From: Paracoccus halophilus
Lineage (GTDB): Bacteria > Pseudomonadota > Alphaproteobacteria > Rhodobacterales > Rhodobacteraceae
DNA: 61,551 nucleotides
NCBI RefSeq assembly: GCF_000763905.1
Contig: NZ_JRKN01000021.1
Location: 1 to 61,551 of the forward strand
Reading direction: 5' to 3'
How positions within the stretch are numbered: position 1 is the first letter of the stretch; the number at the start of each line of letters is the position of its first letter. Both the position numbers and the translations under genes were made by a program. The notes under the pieces were generated by a model, which was not told where the DNA came from, did no database searches, and was given only the letters and a program-made list of their open reading frames with translations. This document shows positions 1 through 7,458 of this stretch, one piece after another.

Positions 1-126
1 CCCGAAACGCAGGCCCGCGTCGGCTGCGCCAGCTGGAAAGCTACGCCGCCACGGGCCTGCTCGCCACATCGCCAAAGGGGTCCCTTTTGGACGCCGATAG
101 GGGGGGAACATTCAACGCCGATTGAC
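1..126. mobile_element. End of an IS21-like insertion sequence
   Basis: The stretch carries two tandem imperfect copies of a motif of about 25 bp, near 76-101 and 101-126, each with a run of G, a short TTT-rich segment and then ACGCCGAT. The outer copy ends in TTGACA. IS21-family elements end in TG...CA and have such multiple internal terminal repeats. The IS begins outside the window. Its outer edge coincides with the point where the helicase gene to the right stops looking like a helicase. The family assignment is from memory of IS21 termini, so it is moderate. Confidence 0.5.
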
Positions 127-2345
127 ACGCTGGCAAGCCTTTCGCTGTGCCATAGCCCGGAAATCTGGACCGCCTCCTGTTCGAAATCATCAAGCCCGGT
201 AGCTGGCAGATTGTAACCTTGCTGGTTCAGTTTCTGGAAATCGGCTTCCATACTCCGAAATTTGTCCTCGGCCGCCGCCAGATCGTCGGTGGCCTGTTGC
301 AGGGTAGCCTTCGCCAGCCGCAGTTGCCGGAGTTTCTCGTCATCAGCATTGGTCCGAGCTTCGCCGAGACGTCTTCGAAGGCCAATTTGACGGTCGGCGT
401 TTTCCTGGGCCTGCATGCGGTGTTCCTGGGCTGCTGGCCGGCCGAGAAGGCGGGACCACCAGACCGGCCGCTGCCGGTCGAGAAGGCGTTCCTCTTCCTT
501 CAGATCGTCAAGATCCCGTTCCAGAGCGGTCACGATCTGCTTCGATGTCTCAAACTCATCTTCCGCATGATCCACGCGACGGGCCGCGTCCTCGAACTTG
601 CGGCGGTGCTCGGTCACAAAGCTATCGAGCGTGTGCATGGCCAGCACATTGCCAAGTTCGGCAAAGCGGGCAGCTTTGGTCGTTTCCTCCTCGACCAGCT
701 TCGACTGCTCTCGGAATGCTGCCGAAGCCTCTGCGAAGCTTGGTCCCGCGTAGCTCCTGCGCCACTGCCAGATGGTTTCCGGTGATACCACGTCACGGGC
801 ATCAGCCTCAGGTTTTGCCTCGACGGGAACATAAACCCTGTCCCGAAAGAGGCGACGGTTCGCTTTCTTGCCCAAGGCTGCGGCGATCAGCCCCCAAGGC
901 CTGTCACCGTCCGGCAGATTTTCGAATGTGCCATCGGGTTTCTGCGTCGCAAGCTTATGCGCAACCGGCTGGAGATAGCCGAAACGCTCAGGCGCGGTTA
1001 TCGACGATGCCTTTGGCAAATCGCGCGAGATGTTCTCGACGGCAGCATTGTTCGATGAGGCCACGATCATCCCGAACCCGGTAAGTTCTGCCTTGAGAAT
1101 CGAAACTGTCGCCGAATGTCCCTGGCCATCGTCATATTTGATTTTCTGCCTTTCGAATGCTTCGGAGGCTCTTCTGTACCGGCTGAGAATCTCGGCACGC
1201 GCGACGATGTTGTCGGCGATGATGTCCCTGAGCAGCGTGGTTTTGCCGGTGCCCGGGGGGCCGTTCACTGAAAACAGGCCCTGTCCATTCCGCATGGCAA
1301 TCACCTTGTTGATCGCGAATTGCTGCATCAGGCTCATGGCATTGTTTGGTGGGCTCATCCAGCGCCCGCGGTTCGACAATTCAGGAGAAAGACCCTGCAT
1401 AATAGCATCCGCCCCATCAGGGCCGTAGAGGTCGATCGGTGTATCTTCCGGCCCCGCCATCAGATATGGTGCCAAAGTGCCGAGATCGCCGCCTTGGTCC
1501 ACACGGTCCATGGCCGCTTCGAGATCGGTAATGAAGAAGCTGTTCAGAATGCCGATCTGGAGATCGTCTGGCTCTTCTGCCTCGTCAATCTCCGTATCTT
1601 CAGTGGTTTTACCGACATCACCATCACCGGCAGATGCTTCCGTAATATCCTCGGGCAAGGTGTCTGCCTTGGCTTTGCCGGGCTTTGCGTCACTGAGATT
1701 GATTTCCACGCAGGCGACAGGGATATCACCCCTTTGGAGCTCGAAATTTGCCCAGGCTTCAAGGGCGGCTAGCACGTCAAGGATGGTCGCCTTGGCAAGG
1801 GGTGCCTCCATGTCAGCCGATGCGCGGTCACGGATCCCGCGAAAATCGTCTTTCAGCCGCTGCTGGCTGTCATGGTAGGCTCGGTGGCCAAGAGCGTTCA
1901 GGCCGGTCTTGCGGCACTGCCCCATCGCCCAGGGAAGCGTGGAAACCTCGATATCGTCAAAATTGATCCCGAACCCGGTACCGAGGCTGAACTGGGCAAA
2001 GCAGCTGCGCCCCTCCGGCAGGCCGCGCTCTGCATCCTCGAACGCATCATCGTCATCGCTCGCAGGTGCCAGTTCGTTGGCGAAGCGCTCAACCTCACCC
2101 ATGCTGAAGACGCCAGCAAACAGATATGCGCTTGTTATGCGTTTGCCCGGCGGAGGGGCATATACGGCAAGTTTCGCGAGACCTTCCTGAAGGTCATCCT
2201 CCCAGAGCCAGATGATATGCTTTCGCTCGGAAGGTTCGATGCGCTTGTCCAGGTCAAAGGGACTGAAAAATTCGAGGCGGTGCCAGAATTGCAGGACATC
2301 CATGAATTTTGCAGATATTGCCTCGGACCCGGACCTGTTCAACAT
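127..2345 (-). pseudogene. Superfamily I helicase-like ATPase, 3' end lost to an IS
   Basis: A long open frame reads leftwards. A clear Walker A box, GPPGTGKTTLLRD, lies at about residues 362-374. Downstream is SNNAAVENI, a helicase motif Ia-like segment typical of AAA_11/superfamily I DNA or RNA helicases, followed by a region rich in charged helices. The start chosen is the ATG at 2345, preceded by AGGTG; an in-frame stop lies just upstream. The reading continues to about 127 and then passes into IS-like sequence with no family-like residues, so the motor C-terminus (later helicase motifs) is missing. Such proteins are often found in defence islands. The exact role cannot be told, and the gene is probably inactive. 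Confidence 0.7.
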
Positions 2346-2475
2346 CTTTTTCACCTGAATACTTTTGGTCGAAATGCACAGATTTCAACTATGGCCAAAG
2401 CGATCCGAGAGAGAAACCCTAAACCGTCCTCCGTCTGGCAGCAGCTAGGGGCCGGCATAAGGTTTCGATGGCACG

Positions 2476-3129
2476 TCACGCCCACGACGTCCGCTTCGGC
2501 AGGGCATCGGTGACTTCGATGCTCCGCAGTATGCCGCCGGCCACCAAACCGTCCTGGACCCATTCCAGCGCCAGCCACCATTGCCCGTAGTGCCGGCGTG
2601 CGGCGGTAATCTGATCAGGATGCGGCGACCAGGTGACGGGACAGGCGCGGAGTTCTACCGTCCGCCATTTGCCGCGTGATTGCACTCGAGCAGTCCCGAC
2701 CGGAATGGTGGTCGACCGTTTCCCATGCTGGTTGCGCTTCATCTCGACCGGAACGCAGCGGGGCACGGCGCCGGGCATCCAGTCGGGCGTCATGCCTGCC
2801 CGGGCCAACTCCGCGATGCGGATGGCCATGCGCAGCCCGCCCCGCGATGTCGGCAATCCTGCGACACAGGCGGCGATCGCCTCGGCATCCTCGTGGGTGG
2901 AGCTGTCCGGCTTGTAGCGCCCGCCATCGATCCGGCAGCCCAGCGCGGCGCGCTGCATCAGCACGTATTCGAGGCCGAAGCCGGGGCTTTCGCCGCGTTC
3001 GGGATCGGGCGGCTCGGGCAGTTCAAGCCGGGCTTTTTCGGTCCGAAAGGCCCATTCCAGCGCCTGTTGGACGCCCAGTGGGCGTTTCGTGCGGGCGGAT
3101 CCGCTTGGGAAGCGTGCATGCGCCGTCAC
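2476..3129 (-). CDS. Conserved hypothetical protein, phage or island associated
   Basis: The 217-residue protein is rich in Arg and Trp and has no recognisable catalytic motif or membrane segment. Its ATG overlaps the stop of the preceding gene fragment (ATGA at 3126-3129), so the two were one translationally coupled unit. Codon use looks real: the GC-rich frame stays open over the whole length and the gene is compact. I do not recognise a named family. It resembles in style the hypothetical proteins carried on alphaproteobacterial prophages and islands, which is only an impression. Confidence 0.55.
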   Translation of the reverse strand: MTAHARFPSGSARTKRPLGVQQALEWAFRTEKARLELPEPPDPERGESPGFGLEYVLMQRAALGCRIDGGRYKPDSSTHEDAEAIAACVAGLPTSRGGLRMAIRIAELARAGMTPDWMPGAVPRCVPVEMKRNQHGKRSTTIPVGTARVQSRGKWRTVELRACPVTWSPHPDQITAARRHYGQWWLALEWVQDGLVAGGILRSIEVTDALPKRTSWA

Positions 3130-3330
3130 AGCACAGCCCGCGCTCTCAGGCGTTCCGCTGTGACAAGGCCGCGTTCCAGCATGGCATTACGCACCGTGTT
3201 CGAAATTGCGTTGGAAGGTAGGTAGCCGTCGCCGTTGACCATCCGGGCGTAAAACTCCGCGATCTCGTCGAGGCTGGCGCGTGGCGCGCCGGCGGGCTTG
3301 CTGTTGCGCTTGCAGCGCTTGTCGCCGTCA
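3126..3330 (-). pseudogene. N-terminally truncated small helical protein
   Basis: The last roughly 60 codons look genuine: a helix-rich segment with DEIAEFYARMVNGDGYLPSN, ending RLRARAVL. It is coupled by an ATGA overlap to the gene at 2476-3129. Upstream, the frame stays open only because it runs antisense into an unrelated gene on the plus strand, and no credible start exists. The 5' part was probably lost at the junction near 3330-3345. Function unknown. Confidence 0.45.
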
Positions 3331-3338
3331 GCGGGCTT

Positions 3339-3974
3339 TTGGGTCTCGGCTACCCGCTTGCCAGCGGCGTCACGCAGAAGGCGGTGGTCGAGCGGCTGGA
3401 CCGGGTGAAGGGCTTCCTGCCCGAGGGACCGAAGTTCTGGAACTGGTTGTCCACGCGGAAGGCGCGCGGTGGCAAGGCTGGCGGCGGCATCATGCTGGAC
3501 ACGCAGATGGAGGGGGCCACGGTTCTGGGCTCCGTGGAACTCAAGGGCAAGACGCTGCTCGTGACCGTCAACTCGGCCGAGCGGGCGGCCAAGGTCCAGA
3601 CGTTGATCGGCGCGGCTGCCGGGGATCTGCTGAGAGCATCTTTGGCCACGATCCGGACTGTTGAGCAGGTGCGGGCCGACAAACGGCGTGACAGGCCAAG
3701 TGAGGCGGCCGACGAAATCCCGCCAGAGATCGCGCACCAGATCATGCGGGATCACCTCGACAATCACTACCGCGAAACGCTTGACGCGCCGATCCCGGCG
3801 CTGGGCGGCAAGTCACCGCGCCAGGCTGTCCGGACGGCCGCGGGGCGTGAGAAGGTGATCGACTGGCTGAAGATGCTGGAGAACCGCAGCGCCGGGCACG
3901 GAGAGGGGCCGATTGCCGAGTACGATTTCGGCTGGATGTGGGTCGAGCTTGGGCTCCAGGATCATCGGAAATGA
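3339..3974 (+). pseudogene. C-terminal part of an MbcA/ParS/Xre- or SEC-C-type protein
   Basis: The reading frame has good coding character to its stop. It ends with a segment containing ALGGKSPRQAVRTAAGREKV and then AEYDFGWMWVELG. I associate this tail with proteins carrying SEC-C or MbcA/ParS/Xre-like C-terminal domains. There is no ATG and no ribosome-binding site at the left edge; the first possible initiator is a weak TTG. The 5' end abuts a head-to-head truncated minus-strand gene, so the N-terminal portion appears to have been removed by a deletion. Confidence 0.45.
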
Positions 3975-4185
3975 AGGCGGACAAAACGGTCTGCGATGAT
4001 GATCTGCGGGGGAGGGCGCGTGGGCTACATCAACACCACATCAACCTGCGACTGCGGGTTTCGTGCCGGTCTTGCGCGTGAATCCGTGCGAACGCTGATG
4101 TTCGCGAGGGAGAAAATCACGCCAAAACAAAGGCGTGCCTCGTAAATTGCTGATTTACCAGATTATTCCGTTTTGCCCTTCCATG
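3975..4185. other. Intergenic stretch before the tRNA fragment
   Basis: About 210 bp without a convincing gene. It separates the truncated gene at 3974 from the tRNA-fMet 3' fragment. The missing 5' half of the tRNA is not found here. The fragment is therefore the far end (attR-like) of an element lying to the left. Confidence 0.4.
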
Positions 4186-4232
4186 GGCTCATAACCTGAA
4201 GGTCGTAGGTTCAAATCCTACCCCCGCAACCA
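4186..4232 (+). other. 3' fragment of tRNA-fMet (CAT), integration scar
   Basis: The 47 nt read as the anticodon loop (CTCATAA, anticodon CAT at 4190-4192), the 3' side of the anticodon stem, the variable region, the T arm (GGTTCAAATCC) and the acceptor strand ending ACCCCCGCAACCA. This matches an alphaproteobacterial initiator tRNA from the anticodon loop to CCA. No 5' half precedes it, so it cannot make a tRNA. It is the typical duplicated 3' end left by integration into a tRNA gene. It also serves as the left attachment site of element A. Confidence 0.88.
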
Positions 4233-5886
4233 CCGATACTAACATACCCGTCGCAACAGCGGCGGGTTTTGTCGTTTTAGCAGACTTTCCAATGGCTTGA
4301 CGCTCCGTCCATACGAGGATCGTGCTCAATTCTCCGTGCAGCGTTGCGTAAATCTCTCCGCGTTCCGGCCCCGGCGTCAGCACAATCTTCTCAATCAGGC
4401 CGCGCAATGTCTCCGCCGCTTTCTGTCGCTCTTCCTTGTGATTGAGCGCTTTGGTCAGGGTAGAAACCTTCTTCGCATAGATCGCCGAGGCGCTTGGCAG
4501 AATGTCCGGTGTGTCATCTCGGGCGTCGGCAAGCAGGGCGGTCAGTTCAGTCTTACGCGCCTCCAGCATGTCCATCTCAGCCTTCATGCTTTCGTGGAAC
4601 ATGCCAGCCTTGATCGCCTCGATAATGCCGCGGATCTGCTTCTCGATCTTTACGAGTTCTGCTTTCCATGCATCGCCGCTGGAGCGGCGTTCCCGGTTCA
4701 GCCGGTTGGTTTCCTCGGCATAGGCGCGCATCGCCTCCTCAACGATCTCAGGCGCCATCATCCGATCCTTCAGGCCGGTGAGCACCCGGTATTCCAACTC
4801 TTGCTGGCGTATTGTGCGGCTATTGTCGCAGGTGCCTTTGCTGATGTGGTTCGAGCAGGCGTAGCGCTGTGGGCCGCGCAGCGAATAGGGGCCATCGCAG
4901 CAGCCGCAGAAGATCAGTCCGGACAGCAGTGTGCGTGGTCGTCGAACACCGTTGAGCTTGTTCTTTTTGTGGTGCTTGCGCGCGCCCTCGGTCACGTTGA
5001 CGAACTTCTGTGCGATCTCGCCCTGGCGCTCGCGCACCGCCTGCCACAGTTCGTCATCGACAATACGCAGCTCCGGGACATCCTTGATAATCCATTCCGA
5101 TTCCGAGTTCATGCGTGAGACGCGCTTTCCGGTGGATGGATCTTTGATGTAGCGAAGCCGGTTCCAGATCAGACGACCGATGTAGAGTTCATTGTTCACT
5201 AGACCTGTGCCGCGTTTCACATGGCCTCGGATGGTGGTGTCGCTCCAGAGCTTGCCGTTTGGGCCGGGGACACTTTCCTCGTTCAATGTGCGGGCGATGG
5301 TGCGCGGGCCAATGCCTGCGGCGAACTCGCGGAAAATTCTGCGGACGATATTAGCCTCAGTTTCGTTGATCTCGCGCTCTCCACGTATCGGATCACCGCG
5401 TGCATCAAGTTGTTTGATGACGTTGTAGCCGAAGCAGAGCCCGCCGCCTGATTTGCCGTCCTCGACGCGGCCACGAATGCCGCGATGGGTTTTGGCGGCA
5501 AGGTCTTTCAGAAACAGTGCGTTCATCGTGCCCTTGAGGCCGACATGCAACTCGCTGATCTCGCCCTCGGACAGTGTGACAATCGGAACACCAGCGAACT
5601 TGAGGTGCTTGTAGAAGGTGGCGACGTCAGCCTGGTCACGACTGATGCGATCCAGTGCCTCTGCCAGCACAACATCGAACTGGCCTGCCTGCGCGTCCTG
5701 CATGAGTGCCTGAATATTGGGGCGCAGGGTCATGCTCGCGCCGGAAATCCCCGCATCCTTGTAGGTTCCGACGATCTTCCACTTCTCGCGCTTCGCCTGC
5801 TCGCGGCAGATGCGTAACTGGTCCTCGATCGACGCCTCGCGCTGATTGTCGGAGGAATATCGGGCATAAAGCGCAACGCGGGTCAT
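4189..5886 (-). CDS. Large serine recombinase (integrase of element A)
   Basis: This 565-residue site-specific recombinase catalyses integration and excision of the ICE by serine-linked double-strand exchange. The N-terminal resolvase domain has the catalytic motif YARYSSDNQ (Ser11), EALDRISRDQ and GLKGTMNALFLKDLA. A recombinase domain follows. Then come a zinc-ribbon with CGCC...C...C at about residues 330-360 and a long coiled-coil segment. The C-terminal tail VAGVGFEPTTFRL and the stop codon are read from the tRNA-fMet fragment, the stop falling in the anticodon loop. The protein end therefore depends on where the element is inserted. The gene lies at the left edge, 12 nt after the antitoxin gene, and is probably co-transcribed with higBA. 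Confidence 0.95.
   Translation of the reverse strand: MTRVALYARYSSDNQREASIEDQLRICREQAKREKWKIVGTYKDAGISGASMTLRPNIQALMQDAQAGQFDVVLAEALDRISRDQADVATFYKHLKFAGVPIVTLSEGEISELHVGLKGTMNALFLKDLAAKTHRGIRGRVEDGKSGGGLCFGYNVIKQLDARGDPIRGEREINETEANIVRRIFREFAAGIGPRTIARTLNEESVPGPNGKLWSDTTIRGHVKRGTGLVNNELYIGRLIWNRLRYIKDPSTGKRVSRMNSESEWIIKDVPELRIVDDELWQAVRERQGEIAQKFVNVTEGARKHHKKNKLNGVRRPRTLLSGLIFCGCCDGPYSLRGPQRYACSNHISKGTCDNSRTIRQQELEYRVLTGLKDRMMAPEIVEEAMRAYAEETNRLNRERRSSGDAWKAELVKIEKQIRGIIEAIKAGMFHESMKAEMDMLEARKTELTALLADARDDTPDILPSASAIYAKKVSTLTKALNHKEERQKAAETLRGLIEKIVLTPGPERGEIYATLHGELSTILVWTERQAIGKSAKTTKPAAVATGMLVSVVAGVGFEPTTFRL
4221..4232 (+). repeat. att core, left copy (element A left end)
   Basis: The 12-bp sequence CCCCCGCAACCA occurs here at the tRNA 3' end and again at 52767-52778. 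The right arm of the deduced attP follows the core: CGCAACCACCGATAC at 4225-4239 is the inverse of the 15-bp arm that precedes the right copy, with one mismatch. The repeat bounds element A. Confidence 0.82.
4247..4277 (+). terminator. Rho-independent terminator just after the tRNA end
   Basis: CCCGTCGC and GCGGCGGG pair (one G-U) around a short loop and are followed by TTTTGTCGTTTT. It points rightwards, in the direction of the tRNA. The element thus supplies a terminator for the tRNA gene it interrupts. The same bases lie antisense inside the recombinase coding region. Confidence 0.65.
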
Positions 5887-5898
5887 CAGCTGTCTCTC

Positions 5899-6279
5899 CT
5901 AAGCTACCTTATCCATACGGCTCGGCTGGATAAGCACTTCGGCTGAAATGCCGAGTCGGGCATGCAATTGCCGGATCATGTCGATCGATAGGCTTCGCTT
6001 GCGGTTGAGCACGTCCGCAACCCGATTGCGTGGGCCGATCATCGGCTCCAGATCCTTGCGGGTCAATCCCTGTTGCTCCATGCGGAAGCGGATCGCCTCT
6101 ACCGGATCAGGCGGGTCCATAGGATAGTGCTTCGCCTCATAGACGTCGATCAACGTTGCCAGCACGTCCAAGCGGTCGCCTTCCGGCGTTCTGCTCTTGG
6201 CACCCCAGAGCCGTTCGACTTCTGTCAGAGCGTCTTCGTAATCCGCTTCCGTGCGGATCGGCTTCAGATCAGTTGCCAT
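5899..6279 (-). CDS. higA: HigA-type antitoxin
   Basis: The 126-residue protein has a C-terminal helix-turn-helix (about residues 70-115, with RKDLEPMIGPRNRVADVLNRK) typical of HigA/Xre antitoxins. The N-terminal segment EADYEDALTEVERLW is characteristic of the HigA group found with reversed-order higBA operons. It should bind HigB and repress the operon through the palindrome at 6609-6625. Its start overlaps the toxin gene by 11 nt. The position beside the integrase suggests a role in keeping the ICE in the population. Confidence 0.9.
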   Translation of the reverse strand: MATDLKPIRTEADYEDALTEVERLWGAKSRTPEGDRLDVLATLIDVYEAKHYPMDPPDPVEAIRFRMEQQGLTRKDLEPMIGPRNRVADVLNRKRSLSIDMIRQLHARLGISAEVLIQPSRMDKVA

Positions 6280-6592
6280 GGTTGATCTCCTTCACGTCGA
6301 TCTTGTCGTAAGCCTTGTGCGTGCCGAGCCACTTGATCCAGACGATACCCTTCTCGAAGTCCGCCGACACGATGAGGCGGTAGTCATTGCCCTTGATGTT
6401 GAAGACGATTCTCTCGGCGCTGACGATGCTCGCGGTCGCATAAAGCCGCTTCACATCGGCGGTGCTTGCCCACTCCGCCTTACTGACTTCGTCGAACCAG
6501 GCATCGAGCGCGGCCTTGACGGCCGGCTGCTCTTTCTGGCCCGCGAGGCTTTCGACAAATTCGCGCAAAGTACGGCGGGCAATAATCCTCAT
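6269..6592 (-). CDS. higB: HigB-type toxin (mRNA interferase)
   Basis: The 107-residue protein fits the RelE/HigB superfamily in length and pattern: an N-terminal RRTLREFV helix, a central NIKGNDYRLIVSADF strand pair and a C-terminal WIKWLGTHKAYDKID, the HigB_toxin signature. Family members cut ribosome-bound mRNA. The toxin gene comes first and the antitoxin second, the usual order for higBA. A promoter with an overlapping palindrome lies directly upstream. Confidence 0.9.
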   Translation of the reverse strand: MRIIARRTLREFVESLAGQKEQPAVKAALDAWFDEVSKAEWASTADVKRLYATASIVSAERIVFNIKGNDYRLIVSADFEKGIVWIKWLGTHKAYDKIDVKEINHGN

Positions 6593-6598
6593 TTGTCA

Positions 6599-6627
6599 CC
6601 TATAGCACGAGACCAAAACGGTCTCAA
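6599..6627 (-). promoter_or_regulatory. higBA promoter and palindromic operator
   Basis: On the minus strand TTGAGA (6627-6622) and TATAGG (6604-6599) are separated by 17 bp, a good sigma-70-type promoter ending 6 nt before the higB ATG. The spacer holds a perfect 6-bp inverted repeat, GAGACC-aaaac-GGTCTC (6609-6625). This is a likely site for HigA autorepression because a bound dimer would cover the -35 to -10 spacer. Confidence 0.65.
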
Positions 6628-6716
6628 GGGAAAACTGCATCAGTCCGGCGCTGGAAGCCTGCCCCGGGTGAAACTCACGTGCATGTCAGTAGCCAGAGAC
6701 GCTGGCTGTTGGACCA

Positions 6717-6902
6717 TCAGGGCGAAGGTAGATGTTGTTTCTGGGCCTTGCGTTCGAACTGCTCGCGGGCGATCTGGCGGCCGATCAAGCGGGCGATGGA
6801 GCGGATCGCTGCGTCGGTGCGTGCAGGATCGTTCTCGCCCATTTCCCGTCCAGGCGAGGGCGAAATAGCCTTGTTACTGATCCTGTCCCGTTTAACTGCC
6901 AT
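6717..6902 (-). CDS. Small conserved ICE protein of unknown function
   Basis: The 61-residue basic protein ends in a helix with ARTDAAIRSIARLIGRQIAR. Small proteins with this kind of tail are common beside recombinases of alphaproteobacterial ICEs. The start chosen is the ATG at 6902, with GGGGGA upstream; the frame stays open to 7028 but the extra residues look non-coding. No known function. It could be an accessory or directionality factor, which is speculation from position only. Confidence 0.5.
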   Translation of the reverse strand: MAVKRDRISNKAISPSPGREMGENDPARTDAAIRSIARLIGRQIAREQFERKAQKQHLPSP

Positions 6903-7028
6903 ATTCCCCATAATTCCATGCCCGGAAAGGGCAGGAGACATGGAAGCGTGGAATGCCAAGCTGATGAAGGTCTCGCGATGCTCCGTGCGGTGAATTGGAT
7001 GACTTGGCGTAGAAAAGGGATGGGTCAC

Positions 7029-7446
7029 TCAGAGTCGGAGAGAGGGTGAGTGAGGCCCATATGCTCAATTAGTACTCGGTCGAGTTCGAATCGCTTCCGG
7101 TTGATTGGTCGTTTTTGACCCTGCGTAGACCTAGCTTATAGGGCATTAAACGACCGCTATGCGCCCTCATCTCGGCCATTAGGACTAGCACCGTCATGTC
7201 CGTAAGCAGCCATTAACACAAGGTGTCAACGATGGCCGACTTTGGGGTGGCAAGCGGACAGGTGCGTTTCGGGTGCCTCTTCTGGAAAGCCGCCGGCCAC
7301 AGATTTTGAATACTTGAGGCGTCCAGAATTCTAGGGGCCATTGAATGATCCCCGAGCCTCTTACTAGCGATGTACCTATTTGCATTCGCTGCCATAGCAA
7401 AAGGGAGGGGAATCACTGATGTTACCAAACGCATTGAATATTCTGA
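7029..7446. other. Non-coding stretch with a direct repeat
   Basis: About 420 bp with no convincing gene. It holds the first copy of a 14-bp repeat (7156-7169) that recurs at 10635. It also holds a short minus-strand tract around 7047-7110 with AAGCG...GTACTAAT, which recalls the 3' end of 23S rRNA but is too short to call. The sequence is lower in GC than the recombinase region. Confidence 0.3.
7156..7169 (+). repeat. 14-bp direct repeat, left copy
   Basis: GCTATGCGCCCTCA is identical to 10635-10648, and each copy is followed about 10 bp later by TTAGG. The two copies bracket the nuclease-like gene and the broken tyrosine integrase, as flanking att sites of a small cassette would. Confidence 0.4.
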
Positions 7447-7458
7447 GTGGGGTACCGG

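Noticed and set aside
219..1878. Several plus-strand open frames of 130-190 codons
   Set aside because: They run antisense to the helicase gene, whose frame has Walker A and other motifs. They lack start signals and family-like composition.
3126..3767. A 213-codon minus-strand frame
   Set aside because: Only its last part looks like protein. The upstream part is the antisense of the plus-strand gene fragment 3339-3974.
7047..7110. Resemblance to the 3' end of 23S rRNA (AAGCG...GTACTAAT on the minus strand)
   Set aside because: Only two short blocks agree, with the wrong spacing, so chance cannot be excluded. The 5S-like tract was kept because its exact match is longer and several blocks are in order.
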